Shown in pieces: positions 52,849 through 60,233 of a stretch of DNA of 64,000 nt. The stretch comes from Hallella bergensis DSM 17361. GTDB taxonomy: Bacteria; Bacteroidota; Bacteroidia; Bacteroidales; Bacteroidaceae. The notes beneath the pieces are model-generated. The model was not told where the DNA came from and ran no database searches. It worked only from the letters and a program-made list of their open reading frames with translations. Numbering within the stretch: position 1 is the stretch's first letter; the number at the start of each line of letters is the position of its first letter. The translations under genes and the position numbers were made by a program. Location of the stretch: the NCBI RefSeq assembly GCF_000160535.1, contig NZ_GG704781.1:828582-892581 (forward strand). Direction: 5' to 3'.

Positions 52849-52879
52849 CAAAACTAACATAAAATGTAGAAAAAAGCAA
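52849..52879 (-). promoter_or_regulatory. Promoter of cysK
   Basis: Minus strand: -33 TTG (52877-52879), 20 bases, -7 TAGTTTTG (52849-52856). The leader is about 25 nt. It lies inside the longer in-frame extension of cysK and so supports the shorter start. Confidence 0.7.
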
Positions 52880-52969
52880 GCAAAAGTTCAGAAAAAATTG
52901 ACAAAAAATCTCATCTGAGATGCTTCGAATTTGTCAAATAGTATGACAAAAAACAGGGTATTTTGTATA

Positions 52970-53310
52970 GGATCATCCAGAGAAAAAAGCGCCATGTTTC
53001 GCGCGGTCTGAAACCGTTGGAGCGGAACTAAAATGTTAGGGGTCGTGCGATTCGGGCTTCCTGGTCGTGCGTTTGGGGCTCATCGGTCGTGCGAAAACAG
53101 CCTTGTCGCCCTGCGATTCGAGCCTATTCGCCCTGCCATAAGATATCCAATCGCAGCCGATACCATCGAGGCTAAAGGGGCAAAATTTTACAAAATTCTG
53201 ATTATCAACACACTATGAATATCCGTTATTTTAGCATTTTTTCGAGCGAAAGGAAGATTGTTTTTGAATTTTCGAAGTGTGAAGAAGGATTTGTCAAGAA
53301 AAAACGACAA
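52970..53310 (+). repeat. Intergenic repeat, copy D (clearest 22-bp unit array)
   Basis: The gap 52880-53332 has no gene. It begins (52976-52999) with ATCCAGAGAAAAAAG followed by CGCCATGTTT, shared with copy A. At 53043-53152 lie consecutive units starting at 53043, 53065, 53087, 53109 and 53131, exactly 22 bp apart. The first three each open with TCGTGCG, the next two with CCCTGC. At about 53233-53305 the AT-rich tail follows (AAGATTGTTTTTGAATTTTC, then GGATTTGTCAAGAAAAAA), aligned with the tails at 8.2, 18.7, 35.6 and 63.9 kb. Confidence 0.8.
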
Positions 53311-53317
53311 ATCCTTC
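53284..53317. terminator. Hairpin after the EamA gene
   Basis: A perfect 12-bp stem, GAAGGATTTGTC with GACAAATCCTTC, around a 10-nt A-rich loop. It begins 16 bases downstream of the EamA stop on the minus strand. The loop gives TTTTTT on that strand, but no T run follows the stem, so terminator activity is uncertain. Its left half is the end of the repeat tail. Confidence 0.5.
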
Positions 53318-53332
53318 ATGTTCGAATGCCTA

Positions 53333-54283
53333 TCATTCCACCCCACGCATCTGTGCATTACCCTTTGACGAGTCAGCCTCGAGCTGATCTTTTCGCGACT
53401 TGGACTTCACCACAAGTCCCACACCTGTGAACACAAGGATGATGGCCACAGCCTGGGGCCATGTAAAGACGCCCAAGCCCATCAGAACAGTAATCACAAC
53501 CGACACGATAGGTTGCACATAATTATACACGCTGACCACCGTGGGGCGCAACACACGCTGGCCGGCAATGGAAAGCAAATAGCTGACAAATGTGCCAAAA
53601 ACCACCACGTAGCCTGTTTCGAGCCAGGTTTTGACTGGAATGTCGGCCCACGACAATCCCACCACATGGACAGCGGAGAAAGGGAGTATCAGGATTGCCG
53701 ACCAGGCAAACATCCACTTGTTCACTGTGACGACGCTGTATTTCTTGATAAGATGATTGAACACGGAAAGATAAAGCGCAAACGACATTTGCGCACCCAT
53801 GCACATCAGATCACCCCGGACATCACCCACTCGGCCATCGGCTGCAGACATACTGGTGAGAACGAGCATGACCGCCCCACAGCATCCCGCAAAAACGCCT
53901 CCGGCCTTCCTCCACGTGATGGGTTCTTTCAGGATGAAAAAAGAGAGAATCATGGCAAAGATAGGCATCGAAGTTGTGACGATGCTCGCGTTGACAGGCG
54001 ATGTGAAACTCAGCCCCACGGTGTAAAGGCATTGGTTGAACACGATGCCGAGCAATGCAGCTCCGGCAAAGAGGAATCTGTCACGACGGGGGACACGCTC
54101 CGACTTGACAAAAAAAGAGGCGGTCCAAAATAAAACAGCGGCTCCCAAGACCCTGAAACTCACCATGGAGATGCCGTCCAAGCCATTGTTCATGGCATCC
54201 TTGCCCAGTGGCGCCATCAGCCCCCATATTGCCGCGGCCGTAAGCATGCTTAGATGAGCCCGAAAAGGTTTAATATTGTTCAT
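53333..54283 (-). CDS. EamA/DMT family transporter
   Basis: A 316-aa inner-membrane transporter of the drug/metabolite (EamA, RhaT-like) superfamily. Ten predicted helices in two EamA repeats: first with LTAAAIWGLMAPLGKDAM and NASIVTTSMPIFAMILSFFILKEPITWRKAGGVFAGCCGAVMLVL, second with SYLLSIAGQRVLRPTVVSVYNYVQPIVSVVITVLMGLGVFTWPQAVAIILVFTGVGLVVKS. The substrate is unknown. I start at MNNIKPFRAHLSML (54283), since an earlier in-frame ATG (54373) lies beyond the promoter box at 54310-54317. Confidence 0.9.
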   Translation of the reverse strand: MNNIKPFRAHLSMLTAAAIWGLMAPLGKDAMNNGLDGISMVSFRVLGAAVLFWTASFFVKSERVPRRDRFLFAGAALLGIVFNQCLYTVGLSFTSPVNASIVTTSMPIFAMILSFFILKEPITWRKAGGVFAGCCGAVMLVLTSMSAADGRVGDVRGDLMCMGAQMSFALYLSVFNHLIKKYSVVTVNKWMFAWSAILILPFSAVHVVGLSWADIPVKTWLETGYVVVFGTFVSYLLSIAGQRVLRPTVVSVYNYVQPIVSVVITVLMGLGVFTWPQAVAIILVFTGVGLVVKSKSRKDQLEADSSKGNAQMRGVE

Positions 54284-54309
54284 TTTGTTACATATCCTAA
54301 AAAACATCC

Positions 54310-54317
54310 CAAAGATA
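54310..54317 (-). promoter_or_regulatory. -7 promoter box of the EamA gene
   Basis: Minus-strand TATCTTTG, exact TAnnTTTG, 27 bases before the ATG. It is back to back with the ATPase-DUF4435 promoter. Confidence 0.55.
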
Positions 54318-54338
54318 CGAATAAAAACTGATTGAGGG

Positions 54339-54369
54339 TTTGCGAATAAAGTTTTTTTTACTATATTTG
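54339..54369 (+). promoter_or_regulatory. Promoter of the ATPase-DUF4435 pair
   Basis: -33 TTTG (54339-54342), 19 bases, -7 TATATTTG (54362-54369). It lies 25 bases before the ATG at 54394 and supports that start over the ATG at 54340. Confidence 0.75.
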
Positions 54370-54393
54370 CCACAAAACGAGAAACCTGACAAC

Positions 54394-55206
54394 ATGGAAA
54401 TTTACGCAGATTATATCCAGCAAATAGAGATCGATTCGCTATGGGGAAACCGCAAGCACATTATTTGGAATCTCGACCGACAGGTAAATATTCTGAGCGG
54501 TGTGAACGGCGTGGGCAAATCGACGATAATCAACAGGGTAACCAAAGCTCTTGCTGAAGGCAAAAGGCTGGGTGACAACGTGATTCAGGGTATACACGTG
54601 AAATGTGTGCCGGAGGACACAACCCACATACGCTACGATATTATCAGGAGCTTCGACCGCCCCCTGCTCAATGCCAAGACGTTGAACCAGATTAACCTGT
54701 CTCTCGTTACGGAACTTGACTGGCAGCTGTTCCAACTCCAGCGTAGATATTTGGACTATCAGGTGAACATTGGCAATCGCATCATACAGGTGTTGCAAAG
54801 CGGCAACTCTGATGCTGCACAGCAACTGTCAGAGCCGAAAAAGAAATTTCAGGATATCGTAGACTCATTGTTTGCCGACACCGGTAAGAAAATCATCAGG
54901 ACAGAAAACGAGATACGCTTCAGCCAGATAGGTGAAGAATTAGTACCCTACCAGCTTTCGAGCGGGGAGAAGCAAATTCTTGCCATATTGCTCACCGTGC
55001 TTGTGCAAGACAACCAAAACTATGTTCTATTTATGGATGAGCCGGAGGTGAGCCTCCACGTTGAATGGCAAAAGCAGCTGATCGACCTGATACTCGACCT
55101 TAATCCAAACGTACAGATTATCCTGACAACGCACAGTCCTGCCGTCATTATGAACGGATGGATGGACAAGGTGACCGAGGTGAGTGACATCACGGTTTCG
55201 GAATAG
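54394..55206 (+). CDS. AAA/ABC-type ATPase paired with DUF4435 protein
   Basis: A compact 270-aa SMC/ABC-like ATPase. Walker A GVNGVGKST is at 36-44, the ABC signature LSSGEKQ at about 188-194, Walker B YVLFMDEPEVSLH at 210-222 with catalytic Glu216, and the switch His247 in LTTHSP. All ATPase residues are present. The region between Walker A and the signature (about 75-180) is short and lacks the long coiled coil or insertion of SMC or OLD proteins. It is followed 92 bases later by a DUF4435 gene. ATPase + DUF4435 is the composition of the PARIS anti-phage system (AriA + AriB), but AriA is considerably longer. A nucleotide-driven partner for the DUF4435 protein is likely; defence is inference. 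Confidence 0.85.
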   Translation: MEIYADYIQQIEIDSLWGNRKHIIWNLDRQVNILSGVNGVGKSTIINRVTKALAEGKRLGDNVIQGIHVKCVPEDTTHIRYDIIRSFDRPLLNAKTLNQINLSLVTELDWQLFQLQRRYLDYQVNIGNRIIQVLQSGNSDAAQQLSEPKKKFQDIVDSLFADTGKKIIRTENEIRFSQIGEELVPYQLSSGEKQILAILLTVLVQDNQNYVLFMDEPEVSLHVEWQKQLIDLILDLNPNVQIILTTHSPAVIMNGWMDKVTEVSDITVSE

Positions 55207-55298
55207 TTGGTTCCTGCCACAGCAGGCATGCGTGTGTGGCTCTTCCACAAACTGTTGCGTACCGCTTGTCTGCCAGCAGTCAAACAATCGAAGAAAAC

Positions 55299-56342
55299 AT
55301 GGGTAAACGACTATACGACAATCTAAATTCATCCTATTTTGAAGCGGCCAACCGTCTCAAATCCAAAAGCTCCAGACAGAAGATAGTGGCTTATGTAGAA
55401 AGCTATGATGATGTTTTTTTCTGGAGACAGATTCTGAGTCAATTTGAAACGGACAAGTTCTATTTTGAAGTCATGCTGCCCTCACGCATCAAGCGATTAG
55501 AGCGTGGTAAAAAGGCGGTGTTGATGCAATTGCTGTTCAACAAGGTGGGGCAAAACATGATTGCCTGTGTTGATGCAGACTACGACTACCTGGAACAGGG
55601 GGCCACCGCCACATCGAAAGAAATCAACACAAACCCCTATATCTTCCACACCTACGCTTATGCTATTGAGAATCTGCAATGCTATGCAGAGTCACTTCAC
55701 AATGTGTGCGTGGCGGTAACGCTGAACGACCACCACGTCTTTGATATTGAAAAATATCTTGCCGACTATTCAGAAGCTATCTTTCCACTGTTCGTGTGGA
55801 GTATATGGTATTACCGAACGCCCAACTACAACCAGTTCACCATCACGCATTTCCTTAATATTATAAAAACCGGTCACTTTTCGTTCAACAACGCAGGCAA
55901 TATCATCAGAAACGTCAGGCGCAAGGTTGGCAGGAAAGTGGAACAGCTGCAGCAGATGAATCCAAATGCCCGGGAAAGTTATGCACAGGTAAAAGAGGAC
56001 ATCAAGAGGTTAGGCGTAACGCCGAAAACAACATATCTCTACATTCAGGGGCATCACCTGTTTAACAAAGTCGTGGTGCCGATGTTGGTCAAGATATGTG
56101 AGAGATTGATGAGGGAACGCGAGAGAGAAATAACAAGCCAGAGCGTACACGGAACCCAGCGTCGCAACGAACTGACGTGCTACACCAACAGTGTGGAAGA
56201 CGTTATCCCCATGCTGAGGAAGAACTACGGATACATGCGTTCTGAACAATTCCAGGTCATCAAGGCAGATGTGGCCAAGTTTATTGAAAACTTTGAAAGA
56301 AACATGAACGACAAAGCGCCAAAGCAAGAACAAAACACATAA
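55299..56342 (+). CDS. DUF4435 (TOPRIM-like) protein
   Basis: A 347-aa protein with a DUF4435 domain, a TOPRIM-related fold. The TOPRIM acidic residues are visible: Glu34 in VAYVESYDDVFFW, and Asp92, Asp94 and Asp96 in CVDADYDYL. Next comes the DUF4435 block FHTYAYAIENLQCYAESLHNVC near 110-132. The C-terminal half is helical and basic (NIIRNVRRKVGRKVEQLQQ) and contains YIQGHHLFNKVVVPML, also typical of the family. TOPRIM proteins paired with ATPases act as nucleases or translation toxins in OLD, Gabija and PARIS systems; the acidic set here is compatible with metal-dependent activity. I start at 55299 (MGKRLYDN); the earlier frame has no support. Confidence 0.85.
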   Translation: MGKRLYDNLNSSYFEAANRLKSKSSRQKIVAYVESYDDVFFWRQILSQFETDKFYFEVMLPSRIKRLERGKKAVLMQLLFNKVGQNMIACVDADYDYLEQGATATSKEINTNPYIFHTYAYAIENLQCYAESLHNVCVAVTLNDHHVFDIEKYLADYSEAIFPLFVWSIWYYRTPNYNQFTITHFLNIIKTGHFSFNNAGNIIRNVRRKVGRKVEQLQQMNPNARESYAQVKEDIKRLGVTPKTTYLYIQGHHLFNKVVVPMLVKICERLMREREREITSQSVHGTQRRNELTCYTNSVEDVIPMLRKNYGYMRSEQFQVIKADVAKFIENFERNMNDKAPKQEQNT

Positions 56343-56362
56343 CCATCAACAAGATATAGCAC

Positions 56363-57271
56363 ATGAAAAAAATGATTACCACCGCGCTTTTCATTGGCGT
56401 ATGCACGTTCGGTGCTCATGCACAACTGCTTTATAAGATTTCTGGAAATGGTCTGGAAAAGCCTTCTTACATCATAGGAACGCACCATCTGGCCAATACA
56501 GGGTTTGTCAACAAGATCGCCGGTCTTACCGATGCACTCACCAACACGGATCAAGTGTACGGCGAACTGTCGTGGGATGACGCAATGAATCCGGACAGTT
56601 TGAAATACATGCAGGCTGCCATGGTTTTGCCAGAGGGGAAAAAACTGAAGGACGTGCTCACTGCTGAGCAATACGCGAAGCTCAACTCCTATCTGAAAAA
56701 AGCCATGCAGGTTGACCTCAGCAACCCATTGGTGGCGGCGCAGATGGGTTCGATGACACCCATGGCCATGACCAATCAACTCACCTTGCTCTCATTCATG
56801 ATGAAACACATGGGCGAATTTGACCCCACAAATACTTTCGACCAGTATTTCCAAGCACAGGCCAAGAAGAACAACGAGTATGTGGGCGGGCTGGAGACAG
56901 TGGCCTTTCAAACGGAAACCCTGTTCAAAAGCTTCCCCATGAGTCGCCAAGTAGAGCTGTTGATGTGCTTCCTCGACCACACGGAGTTCACTGAGCAGAT
57001 GAACGAAGAGATAAGTAAGGCCTTCTATGCACAAGATCTGGATGCCCTGAATGCGGCGATGGATAAAAAGCTGAACAACAGTTGCGACAACAAACCTGAG
57101 GAAGACGACCGGCTTATCAACAGCCGCAATGCAGACTGGCTTGCCAAAATGCCTGCCATTATGGCTGCCAAGCCTACTTTCTTTGCTGTGGGAGCAGGCC
57201 ATCTGCCCGGTGAAAAAGGAGTGCTCGAGGGACTTAAAAAGCTGGGATACACCGTGGAGGGAGTTCGATAG
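56363..57271 (+). CDS. TraB/GumN family protein, exported
   Basis: A 302-aa exported protein. Signal peptide MKKMITTALFIGVCTFGAHAQ. The TraB/GumN core shows SYIIGTHHLANTGFV (the GTxH motif, near 36-50), YGELSWDD, GGLETVAFQ near 175, RNADWLAKMPAIM near 253, and FFAVGAGHLPGEKGVLEGLKKLGY at the end (the GxxH motif). The two GxxH-type histidines suggest a metal-dependent protease-like or bacteriocin-inhibitor relative; activity in this clade is unknown. It lies 20 bases after the DUF4435 gene, so it may be co-transcribed, but a functional link is not shown. Confidence 0.88.
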   Translation: MKKMITTALFIGVCTFGAHAQLLYKISGNGLEKPSYIIGTHHLANTGFVNKIAGLTDALTNTDQVYGELSWDDAMNPDSLKYMQAAMVLPEGKKLKDVLTAEQYAKLNSYLKKAMQVDLSNPLVAAQMGSMTPMAMTNQLTLLSFMMKHMGEFDPTNTFDQYFQAQAKKNNEYVGGLETVAFQTETLFKSFPMSRQVELLMCFLDHTEFTEQMNEEISKAFYAQDLDALNAAMDKKLNNSCDNKPEEDDRLINSRNADWLAKMPAIMAAKPTFFAVGAGHLPGEKGVLEGLKKLGYTVEGVR

Positions 57272-57342
57272 CTATGCAATCGCAGAAGCGTTGACAATCC
57301 GTGCTGTCAACCATAAATATAGATACATCTATACAAGAAGAA

Positions 57343-58725
57343 ATGGGAAAGAACAACAGCGACCTGAACCTGTCACGTAGAAAGTTCCTAAGACAGCTTG
57401 GCATGGGTGTAGGTTCTGCAGCCTTGCTCAGCATTGAACCTTTGACAAGTCTTGCCGGCCTCAGAAAGAAACCCGCACGTCTCTACGAAGGAAATGACAA
57501 CCAAGATAAAGCAGCCATGACCTATCGCGTAAACCGCCATACCCAAGACAAGATTTCTCTGTTGGGCTATGGCATGATGCGTCTGCCCAAAAAGGATGGG
57601 AAAATAGATCAGGACATGGTGAATCAGGAGGTTGACTACGCCCTTGCACATGGTATCAACTATTTCGACACCGCACCAGCCTATCCTGGGTCGGAAATAG
57701 CTACGGGTATAGCTCTAAGCCGGCATCCACGCAAGTCATATCACCTTGCCACCAAGATGTCTAACTTCGGTGATACAAGCTTTGAGGCAAGCAAAGCCAT
57801 GTATGAGGAATCGTTCAGACGACTGCAAACCGACTATTTTGACTATTATCTCCTCCACTCCGTAGGTGGCGGCGATGGCATGGGATTGTTCAACAAGCGA
57901 TTTGTGGACAATGGGGTGCTCGACTTTCTGTGTAAGGAACGCGATGCCGGGCGAATACGTAACCTTGGGTTCTCCTATCATGGGGATGTCAAGGTGTTCG
58001 ATTGGTTGATTGATCACAGCGAGGAGTTTGGGTTCACCTTTGTGCAGATCGAGATGAACTATATTGACTGGAGGCATGCCAAACAAGGACACAAGGTTGA
58101 CGCTGATGCCGAGTATCTCTATGCCAAATGTGAGAAGGCCGGCTTGCAATGTGTTGTGATGGAGCCTTTGCTTGGTGGTCGTCTGGCCAAAGTACCGGAG
58201 GATGTCAGAAAGGAATTTGCAGAACGACGACCCGATGCTTCCCCTGCTTCATGGGCATTTCGCTGGGTTGGGTCACATCCTAATATCTTGGTGACACTCA
58301 GTGGTATGACAACCATGGCTGTGTTACAGGAAAACGTAAGAACCTTCTCCCCTCTCGACCCATGTACAACACAAGAAAATGACTTTATTGCCAAGATTGC
58401 CGACCACATGGCGGGGATTCCCGTCATCCCTTGTACCAACTGCCACTACTGTCTGCCCTGCCCATATGGAGTTGCGATTCCAACAAACTTTACTGTGTAT
58501 AATGAAGCAGTGAATAACAAGTCAGCTCCAACAGACAAGACGGCCCCTGATTATGCTGCAAAGCAAAAGGCCTTCTATGAAAAATATAATGCTTCGATTC
58601 CAGAAGAAGGACGAGCCATTCAGTGTGTGGATTGTGAAGCGTGCCTGCCTAAATGTCCTCAGCAGATTCGTATTCCCAACCAAATGGCAAGGCTTGTGGA
58701 AATGCTACGGATAGAAGAGGCATAA
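57343..58725 (+). CDS. Aldo/keto reductase with Tat signal and C-terminal 2[4Fe-4S] domain
   Basis: A 460-aa protein. Residues 11-30 form a twin-arginine signal (SRRKFLRQLGMGVGSAAL), so it is probably exported folded. About 60-350 is an aldo/keto reductase barrel (LGYGMMRLPKKDGKIDQ, INYFDTAPAYPGSE with the catalytic Tyr, YHLATKMSNF with the Lys, YYLLHSV with the His). About 364-375 and 428-440 carry ferredoxin motifs CTNCHYCLPCPYG and CVDCEACLPKCPQ. The fusion suggests electron transfer from Fe-S clusters to an NAD(P)-linked carbonyl reduction, or the reverse. I start at the ATG at 57343; a GTG at 57301 would push the Tat motif inward. Confidence 0.9.
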   Translation: MGKNNSDLNLSRRKFLRQLGMGVGSAALLSIEPLTSLAGLRKKPARLYEGNDNQDKAAMTYRVNRHTQDKISLLGYGMMRLPKKDGKIDQDMVNQEVDYALAHGINYFDTAPAYPGSEIATGIALSRHPRKSYHLATKMSNFGDTSFEASKAMYEESFRRLQTDYFDYYLLHSVGGGDGMGLFNKRFVDNGVLDFLCKERDAGRIRNLGFSYHGDVKVFDWLIDHSEEFGFTFVQIEMNYIDWRHAKQGHKVDADAEYLYAKCEKAGLQCVVMEPLLGGRLAKVPEDVRKEFAERRPDASPASWAFRWVGSHPNILVTLSGMTTMAVLQENVRTFSPLDPCTTQENDFIAKIADHMAGIPVIPCTNCHYCLPCPYGVAIPTNFTVYNEAVNNKSAPTDKTAPDYAAKQKAFYEKYNASIPEEGRAIQCVDCEACLPKCPQQIRIPNQMARLVEMLRIEEA

Positions 58726-58770
58726 AGCACAAGGCGGCCAACATCACATGATGCTGTAAGGATAAGAAAA

Positions 58771-58810
58771 GCAAGGGCGGAGTTGGTAAGATTACTCAAG
58801 CCGCCCTTGC
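58771..58810. terminator. Hairpin between AKR and serB genes
   Basis: GCAAGGGCGG (58771-58780) pairs with CCGCCCTTGC (58801-58810) around a 20-nt loop. It lies between two converging genes. A second copy of the right arm lies at 58845-58854 in the tandem duplication, so an alternative larger hairpin is possible. Confidence 0.55.
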
Positions 58811-58884
58811 TGTTAGATTTTACAGTTTTCCTTGATTACCCAAGCCGCCCTTGCTGTTAGAACCTATAGTTTTCCTTGGTCGCC
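58797..58884. repeat. 44-bp tandem duplication at the 3' end of serB
   Basis: Two adjacent 44-bp units, 58797-58840 and 58841-58884, both reading CAAGCCGCCCTTGCTGTTAG and later AGTTTTCCTTG. They differ at only a handful of positions. The second unit contains the last seven codons of serB; the first holds a diverged copy of them (minus strand GNQGKL plus stop) behind the real stop. Confidence 0.8.
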
Positions 58885-60108
58885 CAAGTAGCTGTCTTTA
58901 AACCCTAAGAAGTACAAAACGCCATCAAGTCCGAGCGTGTTGATACTTTGGCGGGCATTAGCCACCACCCGAGGCTTGGCATGGAAAGCAATTCCCAGTC
59001 CGGCTTCGCTAATCATGGGAAGATCATTCGCCCCGTCTCCTACGGCAATGGTCTGGGCAAGATTGACCCGCTCAACCTGAGCAATGAGTTTCAATAGCTC
59101 GGCTTTGCGCTTCCCATCTACAATCTCGCCGACATACCTGCCCGTAAGCTTACCGTCGTCATCTATTTCAAGCTCATTGGCATACACATAGTCAATACCA
59201 AAGAGCCTCTGAAGGTATTCGCCAAAGAAAGTAAACCCTCCACTCAAAATCGCAATCTTATAGCCACATCTTTTCAAAACTTTCATCAGTCGGGGCACCC
59301 CTTCCGTGATGGGCAGGCTCTCGGCAATCTCCTGCATCACGCCCACATCAAGTCCTTTGAGCAGTTCTACTCGCTCCCGGAAGCTCTCCTTGAAGTCAAT
59401 TTCGCCCCTCATGGCTCGCTCCGTAATGGCCTTGACCTGTTCACCAACACCGGCACGCTCGGCTAATTCGTCAATACATTCGGTCTGAATGAGTGTAGAG
59501 TCCATATCGAAACAAATCAGACGGCGCATGCGACGGTACATATCGTCTTTTTGAAAAGAAAAGTCTATGCCCATCTCCTGCGACACTCTCATCAGTTCCG
59601 CCTGCATCAACTGCCGGTCGGCAGGGGTACCTCGTAAAGAGAATTCAATGCACGCCCTGACGTTTCGCTCAGGATGCTTGATGCTCAGACGTCCCGTAAG
59701 GCGGAGAATGGAGTCGATATTGAGCCCCTGAGAAGCAATAATATTGGTGGCTTGCTCTATGTTGTGTGCCGTAAGCGTGCGGCCAATGACCGTTAATATA
59801 TAACGATTCTTTCCCTGTTGGTTCACCCAAGCCTCATACTCGTCATCTGTAATCGGCGAAAAACCTATATTTACGCCCAGGTCGTTGGCCATGAAAAGTA
59901 ACTCTTTCATAACCTGTCCCGAATTGGTTTCGTCCGTCCTGATAAGTATGCCGAGTGACAATGTGGAATGAATGTCTGCCTGACCAATATCTAAAATCTC
60001 TGCATCATAACGAGCCAAAATGGCCATGATAGACGAGGTCATGCCCAAACGATCCTGCCCGGTAATGCTAATTAATATCTGTTCCTCCTTATTTTTGAGT
60101 CCTTCCAT
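58864..60108 (-). CDS. serB: Phosphoserine phosphatase with tandem ACT domains
   Basis: Last step of serine synthesis: phosphoserine to serine. The 414-aa protein has two N-terminal ACT domains (about 8-85, ISITGQDRLGMTSSIMAILARYDAEILDIGQ; about 100-185) and a C-terminal HAD phosphatase. Catalytic DMDSTLI is near 198-205, the substrate-binding ECIDELAERAGVGEQV, ILSGGFTFFGEYL near 290 and GDGANDLPMI near 352. This is longer than E. coli SerB (one ACT-like part) but matches Bacteroidota and actinobacterial forms that sense amino acids. The 3' end is tandemly duplicated. The -7 box TACCTTTG is at 60129-60136. Confidence 0.95.
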   Translation of the reverse strand: MEGLKNKEEQILISITGQDRLGMTSSIMAILARYDAEILDIGQADIHSTLSLGILIRTDETNSGQVMKELLFMANDLGVNIGFSPITDDEYEAWVNQQGKNRYILTVIGRTLTAHNIEQATNIIASQGLNIDSILRLTGRLSIKHPERNVRACIEFSLRGTPADRQLMQAELMRVSQEMGIDFSFQKDDMYRRMRRLICFDMDSTLIQTECIDELAERAGVGEQVKAITERAMRGEIDFKESFRERVELLKGLDVGVMQEIAESLPITEGVPRLMKVLKRCGYKIAILSGGFTFFGEYLQRLFGIDYVYANELEIDDDGKLTGRYVGEIVDGKRKAELLKLIAQVERVNLAQTIAVGDGANDLPMISEAGLGIAFHAKPRVVANARQSINTLGLDGVLYFLGFKDSYLGDQGKL

Positions 60109-60128
60109 GCTAAAATGCGTTTATTATG

Positions 60129-60136
60129 CAAAGGTA
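60129..60136 (-). promoter_or_regulatory. -7 promoter box of serB
   Basis: Minus-strand TACCTTTG, exact TAnnTTTG, 21 bases before the ATG. Divergent to the box at 60180-60187. Confidence 0.55.
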
Positions 60137-60179
60137 ATATAAAATATGTGTTGCCCGACTCGTTTTGTCATTTAATTTG

Positions 60180-60187
60180 TAACTTTG
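60180..60187 (+). promoter_or_regulatory. -7 promoter box of the COG0523 GTPase gene
   Basis: TAACTTTG, exact TAnnTTTG, 47 bases before the ATG at 60234. A clear Shine-Dalgarno AAGGAGA lies at about 60217-60223. Confidence 0.55.
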
Positions 60188-60233
60188 CATTACAGTTTTA
60201 CAAAGCCATTATAATTAAGGAGACAATAATCAT

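Noticed and set aside
53043-53152. CRISPR array
   Set aside because: Units are contiguous 22-bp degenerate repeats without unique spacers, and no cas gene is in the window.
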